Shown in pieces: positions 1 to 6,989 of a DNA stretch of 64,000 nt. Both the position numbers and the translations under genes were made by a program. This DNA is from an uncultured Clostridia bacterium (GTDB taxonomy: Bacteria > Bacillota > Clostridia > Monoglobales > Monoglobaceae). Under the pieces are notes generated by a model. The model had not been told where the DNA came from. It did not search any database and saw nothing but the letters and a program-made list of their open reading frames with translations. How positions within the stretch are numbered: the first letter of the stretch is position 1; every line of letters starts with the position of its first letter. The stretch spans positions 1 through 64,000 of the forward strand of contig CANQBQ010000008.1 in NCBI GenBank assembly GCA_947589045.1, in the 5' to 3' direction.

Positions 1-19
1 TCCCTCCTTCTCCGCCACG

Positions 20-57
20 TCTGGGCGTAATAAATGTTACGCCCAGATTATTTTTTG
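20..57 (+). terminator. Rho-independent terminator of a gene left of the window
   Basis: An 11-bp perfect stem (20-30 with 37-47, six-base loop) is followed by a T-rich run on the plus strand. It would end a plus-strand gene lying before the window; none of that gene is visible. Confidence 0.7.
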
Positions 58-211
58 TCCGTTTTCAGCTAATTCTTCTTTGGCCGGCAGATTTGGTGTT
101 GGCAGTATCTGCAATTGCAAAAACTACTGTATTAAACAAAATTACAATTTGGAATATGCCAATAGAACTGACAACATTTTTTCAATTTAATCCCCCTTTC
201 GTTTAGGACAA

Positions 212-246
212 TTTATAAAAGGAGAGAGCTACAACTCTCTCCTTTT
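212..246 (-). terminator. Terminator of the SH3-domain protein operon
   Basis: A 12-bp perfect stem (217-228 with 235-246, loop of six) lies just after the stop codon at 257 and is followed by a T-rich tract on the minus strand. It closes the two-gene unit 2627-257. Confidence 0.75.
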
Positions 247-256
247 ACAGAAATAC

Positions 257-2155
257 TTATTTTACAATATAAAACAGATCGCTTATCCAAGTAGCGGTAT
301 CTCCGTTAGCATCCCTTACATAATACTTGAGATAATATCCACCGGGGCTTAATTTATTAAACTGCATCTGATTATCAAGTTTATATCCTTGAATTTGGTA
401 GTTACTTGTTGTGCTGGATGCTTTATCTGATTGCATCACAATATTTTTGTTAGCATCTAATATATATGCTCTTGCTTCAACGATGGCACAATCTGATCTG
501 AACCATCCTTTTAAGCTGAATGGTTTTCCATACGGCAAGTTTCCTTTTGGTACAGATTCTAATTCAAATCTAATTGATGTGGATGATGTTGTCTGAGGGC
601 CACTTAATGATGAACTTGTGCTTGAACTCTTTGTTAAGTTTTCGCTATATACCCATGTATTATCACTCAATTTGTACCAAAGATTCCCGACTGAATTCTT
701 TCCTGAAGCAACTACAGTTACCTTTGCGCCCTTTGATAAATATTTTATAATCTTCTCAGGAGAATATGGTCTGTTTCTTACCGGAACATCATTTTTAACA
801 GCTTCATACGTTGTAGCTGTCATAGAATTAAGCGATATAGGATGTTCTTGATTACATTTGCTACAGTATCCGCTTTTATTATAACTGTGATTGCATGTAG
901 CTGGTGTAACAGCAACTTGCTTTGCTTTTACCGTAAATGATTTGCTCCATGTATTGCTTCTGCCGGAGGAATCCTTAGCTTCTACCTTTAATGTATATGT
1001 ACCTTCGGACAAATTATTAAATATCAAATTCTGATTCAAACTTGCCGGCTGAATATTCATAGACTTTGCGTTTGGTTTATCTGTTGTAGACTGCACTATA
1101 CTACCGCTTGAATTGATTATGTATCCTTTTACAGAGGTAATATTGTAATTTGATGTTACATTTCCTGTTAAATTAAAGGCTTTACCTTTTGTTATGTTGG
1201 TCGGATATTGGGTTAGATTAATTCCTAAAGTCGACTTTGGTTGATCTACTGTGGTATTGGTGGTAGTAACCTTTTCAAGGTTACTGCTATATACCCATGT
1301 ATTATCACTTAGTTTGTACCAAAGATTCCCTATTGAATTCTTTCCCGAAGCAACCACAGTTACCTTTGCGCCCTTTGATAAATATTTTATAATCTTTTCA
1401 GGAGAATAAGGTCTGTTTCTAACAGGGACATCATTTTTAACAGCTTGATATGTAGTAGCCGTCATAGAACTAATATTCATGGGATATTCCTTGCCGCAGT
1501 TTGTACAGTATCCTTTTGAGTTATAAGTTGAGTGTTTACATGATTGCGTAGTTGTAGAGTTCTCTGTTGCCCCACTATAATATGATGCTTTGGGAGTAGC
1601 AATATATATAACTCCATCTTTTTTATATCTCAAATAATTATACATTTCTTCCCATGTTCTTTTGACAACATATACGCCATATTTTCCATCTGCATTCCCT
1701 TCATATGTCCAGATATTCGACCTATCGCTTTTCATAAAAATCATACTGTGGCTATATTTATTTCCACTTTTATTAGCAGTTACATCGACGCCTGTTCTTA
1801 TATGAGCGCCAAGAGTTACATCATTAAATAAAGCTTTTGTGTCATCAATGCTGTAAACATGTAAATTACCATTACTTCCTTTTTTTACATTAAATTTATC
1901 TCCGTTTTTATTGCCGGAATTTTTATAATGAAACCCAAACAGTTTATCTTGAACGTAAAAAGCAAACCCTAAGCATTGTACTGCACTATCAACTGTATCA
2001 GTAAATCTTTTTCCATCTTTGTAATTACCTATAGGTAATGTTTTTCCACCATAAGTTACTATCGTATTATCTTTGTCATAGGCAGCATAAACAAATGTTC
2101 CCAAAAAACTACACAGCATACATATCGTTAAAACTATACTTAATAATTTTTTCAT
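257..2155 (-). CDS. Secreted papain-fold-like protein with two zinc-ribbon/SH3b cassettes
   Basis: Predicted exported wall-associated protein of 632 residues. The start at 2155 is chosen because an AAGGAGAGGA ribosome binding site precedes it and a signal peptide (MKKLLS...VYA) follows. Residues about 30-190 carry a conserved Cys context (QCLGFAF), a later HSMIFM and a WTYEGN block, which resembles an NlpC/P60- or CHAP-type amidase fold; this is inference from motif order. Two cassettes follow, each a CxxC zinc-ribbon-like motif plus an SH3b-like domain (VPVRNRPYSPEKIIKYL), nearly identical to each other and separated by Ig-like linkers. It starts 1 bp after the upstream stalk gene stops, so they are cotranscribed. 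The substrate is unknown. Confidence 0.75.
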   Translation of the reverse strand: MKKLLSIVLTICMLCSFLGTFVYAAYDKDNTIVTYGGKTLPIGNYKDGKRFTDTVDSAVQCLGFAFYVQDKLFGFHYKNSGNKNGDKFNVKKGSNGNLHVYSIDDTKALFNDVTLGAHIRTGVDVTANKSGNKYSHSMIFMKSDRSNIWTYEGNADGKYGVYVVKRTWEEMYNYLRYKKDGVIYIATPKASYYSGATENSTTTQSCKHSTYNSKGYCTNCGKEYPMNISSMTATTYQAVKNDVPVRNRPYSPEKIIKYLSKGAKVTVVASGKNSIGNLWYKLSDNTWVYSSNLEKVTTTNTTVDQPKSTLGINLTQYPTNITKGKAFNLTGNVTSNYNITSVKGYIINSSGSIVQSTTDKPNAKSMNIQPASLNQNLIFNNLSEGTYTLKVEAKDSSGRSNTWSKSFTVKAKQVAVTPATCNHSYNKSGYCSKCNQEHPISLNSMTATTYEAVKNDVPVRNRPYSPEKIIKYLSKGAKVTVVASGKNSVGNLWYKLSDNTWVYSENLTKSSSTSSSLSGPQTTSSTSIRFELESVPKGNLPYGKPFSLKGWFRSDCAIVEARAYILDANKNIVMQSDKASSTTSNYQIQGYKLDNQMQFNKLSPGGYYLKYYVRDANGDTATWISDLFYIVK

Positions 2156-2156
2156 T

Positions 2157-2627
2157 TTAATCCTCTCCTTGTTCTCCCAAATCTCGGTAAGATTCAGTAT
2201 TATCATCCTGAGTAATAATCACAGTTTGGGTATTACCCTCCCAATCAACATCGCAATCAAAAGCCTCCGCAACAAATCGAGCCGGAACTAAAGTTCTGTC
2301 ATTAATAACAACAGGGGCTATATCCATCATAATCTCTTCATCGTTAAGATACATTATTTTGCTTCCTATTGTTGCAACAACTACTGTATTATCTCTGTAT
2401 GCTGAAACAGTTTGTGTGTCATTATCCCACTCAACAGTTGCCCCCAAAGCTTCAAAAATAGCTCGAAGCGGAACCATTGTCCTATCATTTATCATTTGTG
2501 GCTCCACATCGAAATTTATTGGTATACCATTTAATGTAACGGAGATACCATTTGCAAATACTACTGTCGTCATCATGAGAGATATGACTACCATAACTAA
2601 CCCTAATTTTTTAATATGTTTTTTCAT
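2157..2627 (-). CDS. Secreted copper-amine-oxidase-N-like 'stalk' domain protein
   Basis: A 156-residue exported protein with a signal peptide (residues 1-25, ending VVFA) and a stalk domain (Cu_amine_oxidN1 family). Both repeats are visible: RTMVPLRAIFEALGATVEWD and RTLVPARFVAEAFDCDVDWE. This family is common on the surface of Clostridia as a structural or wall-binding module; no catalytic centre is expected from this domain alone. The ATG at 2627 has an AAAGGATG site. It is the first gene of a two-gene unit with the SH3 protein, so the two probably work together at the envelope. The tail (DDNTESYRDLGEQGED) is acidic. Confidence 0.8.
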   Translation of the reverse strand: MKKHIKKLGLVMVVISLMMTTVVFANGISVTLNGIPINFDVEPQMINDRTMVPLRAIFEALGATVEWDNDTQTVSAYRDNTVVVATIGSKIMYLNDEEIMMDIAPVVINDRTLVPARFVAEAFDCDVDWEGNTQTVIITQDDNTESYRDLGEQGED

Positions 2628-2785
2628 AAAATCATCCTTTCTTAAGCTTTTTCTTTTTACCTGTATAAATTATATTTAAGTTTTATATCTATGCCACTTC
2701 CTATTTAGTTATCAATACGTCACTTGATATTTTTATTTTATTATAAACAAGCATCTGTATGGTCACCGCAAAAGCGACATTTATA

Positions 2786-3565
2786 TTATGTAAGGGCATG
2801 AATAATAATTTGGTTTATCATGCCATCACGAAAATTATACGTTTTACAGCCATAATTCCCCGAATAATAATCCTCGCTTTTCTTTAAATCGCCTTCTTTA
2901 TTCCATCTCACTGCATATGATTTCTCGTATTGTCCCACTTTCACATAACTCTCACCATATTTATCAAACAAATGACTTGAAACATCCTCAACTGTAGCCC
3001 CAATAGAAAAACCTTCTGCATCACACACATCAGATGATTCTGACACTATAGCAAATACAATTTCATCATGCAACTCAAAATCGCTATATTTCCCCTCATA
3101 AACGATAAGAATGTTATCAGAGTATTGGCACTCACGTCTTCCATATTCCGGCCATTCATCAAATGTCTCCGTTCCGTATTCTTTTATTGGAGAACCCACA
3201 ACTTTTTCAACATTTGCCCGTGTCATTCCCAATTTGATTTCTTTGCCGTTTTTGTATAATATCATATCTTTTTTATCGGCAGTACCATTTCTAATTACCG
3301 TGTTGAGTACTTCAGGAATATAATAAGATTCAACTTCCTTTCCTTTTGAACCGTTTTCAACTTCATTGGGAACAGGAGTATTGTTAGTCACTCCTATTGA
3401 ACCTGCACCAGAAATTTCGGCTTCCTTTGCTGTGCTACTTTGAACAGATTTATTTTCACTATAATTTTGTTTCGTTTCGTTCGATACAGTTGTATTTGTG
3501 GTGTTTGTACTACATCCACACAATACTAAAGCGCAAAGCATTATCGGTAATACTATTTTTTTCAC
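2786..3565 (-). CDS. Lipoprotein of unknown function
   Basis: A GTG start at 3565 is favoured: AAGGCGGGA lies 8 bases upstream, and the product then begins with a compact lipoprotein signal (VKKIVLP...LVLCGC) whose lipobox Cys is near residue 18. A longer TTG-started frame is possible but has no ribosome binding site. A Ser/Thr/Asn-rich linker (to about residue 90) precedes a folded region of roughly 170 residues containing 'KLGMTRANVEKVVGSP', reminiscent of the repeats in BamE/SmpA-like outer-face lipoproteins. I do not recognise a defined family. It lies 27 bp after the truncated stalk remnant. Confidence 0.7.
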   Translation of the reverse strand: MKKIVLPIMLCALVLCGCSTNTTNTTVSNETKQNYSENKSVQSSTAKEAEISGAGSIGVTNNTPVPNEVENGSKGKEVESYYIPEVLNTVIRNGTADKKDMILYKNGKEIKLGMTRANVEKVVGSPIKEYGTETFDEWPEYGRRECQYSDNILIVYEGKYSDFELHDEIVFAIVSESSDVCDAEGFSIGATVEDVSSHLFDKYGESYVKVGQYEKSYAVRWNKEGDLKKSEDYYSGNYGCKTYNFRDGMINQIIIHALT

Positions 3566-3592
3566 ATGACATCCCGCCTTCAATACACAAAT

Positions 3593-3901
3593 TTATTCAG
3601 ACTCAATTGTTACAGTTTGCGCGTTTCCATTCCAACTAACATTCCAATCATAGCTCTCTGTGATAACCATAACAGGGACCAACGTTCTTCCGTTTATAAT
3701 AATTGGAGGCTGATCAAAAAAGATTTTTTTGCAATCCACTCTCACTGTTATTTTGTCGCCAGTGCTTTCCGTTTTTATGTTTCCTAACACCTCATTGCCA
3801 TTCATATCCGCTGAAATGGTGTTCCAATCCCCAATACATACAACCTCATCAAATTGTCCTCGGTAGAAAACATTTGCTCCAATTCTTTCTGCATCTTCAC
3901 C
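3593..3901 (-). pseudogene. N-terminally truncated stalk-domain protein remnant
   Basis: The frame reads through 102 codons from just after a TGA (3902-3904) to the stop at 3593. It encodes the end of one stalk repeat (AERIGANVFYRGQFDEVV), then a complete second repeat (INGRTLVPVMVITES... DWNVSWNGNAQTVTI). No usable start or signal peptide exists before the first repeat; the only ATG (3805) would give a 70-residue fragment. A near-consensus promoter sits directly upstream, so the 5' coding part appears deleted. A short rescued product from 3805 cannot be excluded. Confidence 0.55.
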
Positions 3902-3913
3902 TCAGTTAATTAT

Positions 3914-3942
3914 ATTATAGTGAATTATATTCACGTTGTAAA
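3914..3942 (-). promoter_or_regulatory. Promoter with palindromic operator in the spacer
   Basis: On the minus strand TTTACA (3937-3942), a 17-base spacer and TATAAT (3914-3919). The spacer contains a perfect palindrome GTGAATTATATTCAC (3920-3934), which suggests binding by a dimeric repressor. It reads toward the stalk remnant and lipoprotein. Confidence 0.6.
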
Positions 3943-4033
3943 TACATAAACAGCAAAAAATATGAATTGTTTTCACGAAAACTATTGACAAATAAAAAAC
4001 ACGGCTATCCACCGCGAAAAATATTTTAAAAAT

Positions 4034-4100
4034 AATGTAAAATGTACTTGACATTTAGGAGCTTTGGTGTTATTATAAAAATGTAAAGTGCATTTTACAT
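4034..4100 (+). promoter_or_regulatory. Autoregulated promoter of the XRE/membrane protein pair
   Basis: TTGACA (4048-4053), 17-base spacer, TATTAT (4071-4076). Two related dyads frame it: ATGTAAAATGTACTTGACAT (4034-4053), which covers the -35, and ATGTAAAGTGCATTTTACAT (4081-4100), which covers the start of transcription. Placement implies repression by the small HTH protein encoded next; that link is inference. Confidence 0.65.
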
Positions 4101-4121
4101 TTTTATAAGGAGGCGAGGCGG

Positions 4122-4322
4122 TTGGAAAACAGGATAAAAGAATTCAGGAGCCGGCTTAAGGCGACGCAGGACGAGCTGGCGAAAGCGGTCGGCGTGACGC
4201 GCCAGACCATAATTTCTCTTGAAAACGGCAAGTACAACGCGTCTTTGCAGCTTGCACACAGGCTGTCGAGATTTTTTAAGGTAAGCATTGAAGATTTATT
4301 TATTTTTGAGGAGGACGAGTAA
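4122..4322 (+). CDS. Small XRE/Cro-type HTH regulator
   Basis: A 66-residue protein that is almost entirely one Cro/CI-type helix-turn-helix: the recognition region is [20 protein letters not shown] and the end is [15 protein letters not shown] start at 4122, preceded by AAGGAGGCGAGG. Proteins of this size and ending are usually paired with a small membrane protein in Firmicutes, as here (next start 2 bp after this stop). Two dyads around its own promoter suggest autoregulation. Confidence 0.85.
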   Translation: MENRIKEFRSRLKATQDELAKAVGVTRQTIISLENGKYNASLQLAHRLSRFFKVSIEDLFIFEEDE

Positions 4323-4323
4323 A

Positions 4324-4740
4324 ATGAAATTTGAAAGGAAAATCAAGCTTCGGGCATATTTGATGGCGGCGTATATCATAATCGGCGCGGGAATGTGGTT
4401 TGTCGCATTTTTCGGGGAAAATGTCAACGATTTATTGTCTGCCGTCGGCATAGGACTTATGGCGGCGGGCGCAATGCAGTTGGGACGGAACATACATTTG
4501 CTCAGAAATCCCGAAAAGCTGCACGATAGGGAGATAGCCGAAAAAGACGAGAGAAATATCGCTCTTATGGAAAAAGCGCGCTCGCTCTCGTTTGCGGTTT
4601 ATATCACCCTCGCGGCAGTCGCCGTAATAGTGTTGTATGTTTTTAATTTTGACTTGGCGGGAGAGGTAGTCGCGTTCAGCGTTTGCGCCTTTTGCCTGAT
4701 ATACTGGATATGCTATATGATAATAAAACGCAAATATTGA
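4324..4740 (+). CDS. Small membrane protein, DUF2178-like
   Basis: A 138-residue integral membrane protein starting at ATG 4324, where the upstream gene's GGAGGACGAG serves as ribosome binding site. Four hydrophobic segments are visible: residues about 11-29, 35-52, 85-105 and 112-133. The middle hydrophilic loop contains EIAEKDERNIALMEKA, a signature of DUF2178-type proteins. It is translationally linked to the XRE regulator. Known members have no firm function; regulation by the paired repressor is likely. Confidence 0.75.
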   Translation: MKFERKIKLRAYLMAAYIIIGAGMWFVAFFGENVNDLLSAVGIGLMAAGAMQLGRNIHLLRNPEKLHDREIAEKDERNIALMEKARSLSFAVYITLAAVAVIVLYVFNFDLAGEVVAFSVCAFCLIYWICYMIIKRKY

Positions 4741-4762
4741 TTTTGTAAAAATAGTGATTTAT

Positions 4763-4797
4763 GGCAAAACGGGCGAACAAAGTTTGCCCGTTTTGCC
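4763..4797 (+). terminator. Hairpin after the XRE/membrane pair
   Basis: A 12-bp stem (4763-4774 with 4786-4797) containing a GGGCGAAC/GTTTGCCC core. The same core (GGGCGAAC...GTTCGCCC) recurs near 23475 and at 56562, so this terminator is itself part of the dispersed repeat family. Confidence 0.6.
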
Positions 4798-4888
4798 GCG
4801 TTGTATGCAATCGGTGCGTCGAGGGTGCCGTCCCGTACAACCAATCGAACAAAATAACCGACAAAAATCCGTGGATTTTTGTCGGAGA

Positions 4889-4961
4889 GGAGCAAGTTTC
4901 CCGTAAAAGCGCAGATTTTCCGAATAGGAAAATCAGAGCACAAAGGGAAACTTGCGACGAT
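4889..4961 (+). repeat. Dispersed repeat, type A copy 1 (swappable hairpin core)
   Basis: The flanks GGAGCAAGTTTCCCGTAAAA and AAAGGGAAACTTGCGACGAT are shared with the inverted copy at 24118-24189. Between them this copy has an AT-rich hairpin (ATTTTCC/GGAAAAT), while the other has a GC-rich one (CGCCCGC/GCGGGCG). Confidence 0.75.
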
Positions 4962-5186
4962 GTAGGGTGCGGCACCCTCGACGCACCGAGAACGGGCGAA
5001 CAGGGTTCGCCACTACAAAATAAATAAACGCGGCGAAGCCGCGTAATCTCGCAAAAAGTGACTTTCACTTTTTGCGAAAGAGGAGGAGCAAAGCGAACTT
5101 TGTAAAAATATAAAAAACGCGCCGCAGGCGCGTAATATATCGCAAAAAGCGACTTGCGCTTTTTGGGAAAAAGGAGGAGCAGCAAA

Positions 5187-5241
5187 GCGGGCGCAGACTT
5201 TCTTTTTGAAAAAAAGGAAGTCGGAGCAAGCGATGCTTGCT
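5187..5241. repeat. 55-bp repeat identical to 23706-23760
   Basis: Base-for-base the same as 23706-23760, beginning GCGGGCGCAGACTTTC and ending GATGCTTGCT. At 23.7 kb the right end is the first part of the tmRNA terminator; here the second arm of that hairpin is missing, so this looks like a truncated copy. Confidence 0.85.
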
Positions 5242-5307
5242 AAAATATAAAAAAACGCGCCGCAGGCGCGTAATCTCGCCAAAAGCGACTTGCGCTTTTG
5301 GCGAAAA

Positions 5308-5380
5308 GCGCTGAAATAGACGGCTAAAAAAGAAGACCTTGCATAGCAAGGTCTTCGTAAAACGCCGTCTATTTCAGCGC
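5308..5380 (-). terminator. tRNA terminator nested in a 17-bp perfect inverted repeat
   Basis: The outer arms GCGCTGAAATAGACGGC (5308-5324) and GCCGTCTATTTCAGCGC (5364-5380) are perfect inverted repeats. Inside is a second hairpin (GAAGACCTTGC type, about 5332-5356) followed on the minus strand by six T residues: a Rho-independent terminator. The right arm touches the CCA end of tRNA-Tyr at 5381. Confidence 0.8.
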
Positions 5381-5465
5381 TGGTGGGGGGAGATGGATTC
5401 GAACCATCGAAGCGAGACGCAACAGATTTACAGTCTGCCCCCTTTGGCCACTCGGGAACCCCCCC
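5381..5465 (-). tRNA. tRNA-Tyr (anticodon GUA)
   Basis: An 85-nt class II tRNA including an encoded CCA. The minus strand reads GGGGGGGTTCCCGAGTGG at the 5' end and TTCGAATCCATCTCCCCCC before ACCA. The anticodon loop CTGTAAA gives GUA. The long variable arm fits bacterial tRNA-Tyr. Confidence 0.95.
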
Positions 5466-5513
5466 GTATCTAATTTGTATAATCGTATAGCAAGCTCTCA
5501 CCTGCTATACGAT

Positions 5514-5589
5514 TGGAGCTGGTGATGGGACTTGAACCCGCAACCTGCTGATTACAAATCAGCTGCTCTGCCAATTGAGCTACACCAGC
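5514..5589 (-). tRNA. tRNA-Thr (anticodon UGU)
   Basis: A 76-nt tRNA with encoded CCA. The acceptor GCTGGTG pairs fully with CACCAGC; the anticodon loop TTTGTAA gives UGU. The T stem has one C-A mismatch. It is cotranscribed with tRNA-Tyr, 48 bp downstream. Confidence 0.95.
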
Positions 5590-5600
5590 ACAGCTCTGTT

Positions 5601-5629
5601 ATTATACCTCGTATTTAATTTTATGTCAA
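5601..5629 (-). promoter_or_regulatory. Promoter of the tRNA-Thr/tRNA-Tyr operon
   Basis: On the minus strand TTGACA (5624-5629), a 17-base spacer and TATAAT (5601-5606), an exact sigma-A consensus ending 11 bp before the mature tRNA-Thr 5' end. Confidence 0.85.
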
Positions 5630-5688
5630 GACTTTTTTATAAAATTTTTTAATTTGCAAAAATTTATTTTATTTTTTTCATATATTTT

Positions 5689-5717
5689 TTGACACCTATC
5701 CATATAAATGATATAAT
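5689..5717 (+). promoter_or_regulatory. Consensus promoter abutting a start codon
   Basis: TTGACA (5689-5694), 17 bases, TATAAT (5712-5717). Only seven bases separate the -10 from the ATG at 5725, so transcription should begin at or beside the start codon. Confidence 0.8.
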
Positions 5718-5724
5718 AGTGTTT

Positions 5725-6972
5725 ATGGAAAATGCTGTTGAAATCAAAAATCTTTCAAAACTCTATAAGCTCTACGAGAAGCCGTCCGCGAGGCTTGCGG
5801 ACGCCGTGTTTCCGCACGGTAAAAAATCGCGGTACAGCCCGTTTTACGCGCTGTCCGACATCAGTTTCAGCGTCGCGCGGGGAGAGACCGTCGGAATAAT
5901 CGGCAAGAACGGGTCGGGCAAGTCTACCCTTCTCAAAATTCTGACCGGCGTCATAACCCAAAGCGGCGGCGAGGTAAACGTGAACGGGCGCGTTTCGGCT
6001 CTTTTGGAGCTTGGCGCGGGCTTCAACCCCGAATACAGCGGAATAGAAAACATATTCTTAAACGGCACGATAATGGGCTTTACTCAGGAGGAAACCGCGA
6101 AAAAGCTGGACGAAATAATCGACTTTGCGGAAATCGGCGACTTCATAAACCAGCCCGTCAAAACGTACTCAAGCGGTATGTTTGTGCGTCTGGCGTTTGC
6201 GGTCGCGATAAACGTAGACCCCGAAATTCTTATCGTTGACGAGGCTCTCGCGGTCGGCGACTACCGCTTCCAGGCAAAGTGCTACAACAAATTTGAGGAG
6301 CTTAAGGAGCAGGGAAAAACCATTCTTTTTGTAACCCACGACGTAGACGCGGTGCGCCGCTTCTGCACCCGTGCGATATGGATAGACTCGGGCAAGCTCG
6401 TGCTTGACGGACCCGCTCCCGAGGTCACCGCAAAATATATGGAATTTATAACGGGCGGCGCAAGCTCGCCCGATGAGAACGGCGAAATAGTCTTGCCGCC
6501 AGAGGAGGAGTGTACCGAGTTTGACCCGATAAACCGCTTCGGTTCAAACGTCGGCACGGTGTACTATGTTCAGACCTTCAAGGACGGGCTGCCCTGCACG
6601 ACCTTTTCAATAGGCGATAAGGTGCGGGTGGATATAAAAGTTGACATACCTCAAAACGCCGACCTTAAATACGCGGGCGTTTCAATATCCGTAAAGGACC
6701 GCTCGGGGCTTGACCTTTTCGGCACGTCCACCTCGGACAAAGACATTTTGTTTGACCGCCCGGGCAAGCACCATCTCGAATTTGAATTTATAAATTACTT
6801 AAATCAGGGCGAATACACGATTGCCGCCGCTCTTGAAAGCCGCCGCGACGTGCCTATAACCTATTTTGACTACATAGAAGGCGCGGCGTACATAAAGGTT
6901 TCGGCTGACAGAGAGTATTTCGGAGTGGGGCAGTTCCCGTCCGAGGTGCGGATATTAAAAAACAAGTCATAG
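5725..6972 (+). CDS. Wzt/TagH-type polysaccharide ABC exporter ATPase
   Basis: The nucleotide-binding subunit of an ABC exporter for a surface polysaccharide; energises glycan export at the cytoplasmic face. 415 residues. Walker A IIGKNGSGKSTLL (about 58-70), signature TYSSGMFVRLAFA (about 148-160), Walker B ILIVDEALAVGD. After residue 260 comes a C-terminal beta-rich domain of the Wzt_C kind, which in E. coli O9a and relatives binds the chain-terminating modification of the glycan. ATG 5725 has no Shine-Dalgarno sequence and sits where transcription should start, so the message is probably leaderless. The membrane partner (Wzm-like permease) is not in the window. The downstream glycosyltransferases follow directly. 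Confidence 0.85.
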   Translation: MENAVEIKNLSKLYKLYEKPSARLADAVFPHGKKSRYSPFYALSDISFSVARGETVGIIGKNGSGKSTLLKILTGVITQSGGEVNVNGRVSALLELGAGFNPEYSGIENIFLNGTIMGFTQEETAKKLDEIIDFAEIGDFINQPVKTYSSGMFVRLAFAVAINVDPEILIVDEALAVGDYRFQAKCYNKFEELKEQGKTILFVTHDVDAVRRFCTRAIWIDSGKLVLDGPAPEVTAKYMEFITGGASSPDENGEIVLPPEEECTEFDPINRFGSNVGTVYYVQTFKDGLPCTTFSIGDKVRVDIKVDIPQNADLKYAGVSISVKDRSGLDLFGTSTSDKDILFDRPGKHHLEFEFINYLNQGEYTIAAALESRRDVPITYFDYIEGAAYIKVSADREYFGVGQFPSEVRILKNKS

Positions 6973-6989
6973 CTTGAGGGATACCGAAA

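Larger units (their letters stand above)
4800..5307. repeat. GC-rich intergenic repeat cluster
   Basis: No credible gene lies in this stretch. It holds a 'CGAGGGTGCCGTCCCGTACAA' motif also found near 23565, a CCGACAAAAATCC hairpin (4858-4885; copies at 23605-23632 and 50836-50863), and three successive cassettes (about 5031-5116, 5118-5253, 5254-5307). Each cassette begins with a CGCGCCGCAGGCGCG-type or GCGGCGAAGCCGC hairpin, then a second hairpin built from AAAAAGCGACTTGCGCTTTTT or a variant. The cassettes end at the terminator element of tRNA-Tyr. Confidence 0.7.

Noticed and set aside
65-185. Minus-strand frame giving a hydrophobic peptide (IVILFNTVVFAIADTANTK) with a GGGGGATTAA site, broken at a poly-A run
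   Set aside because: It needs a one-base change at the start to join start codon and peptide. A signal-like segment is suggestive of a lost small exported peptide, but evidence is too thin to annotate.
4800-5307. Possible CRISPR array
   Set aside because: Cassettes are imperfect, palindromic, irregular in length and lack unique spacers; no cas genes are near.
4676-5501. Several overlapping frames in the repeat cluster and tRNA region
   Set aside because: They translate repeat hairpins and tRNA genes; peptides are low-complexity and lack start signals.
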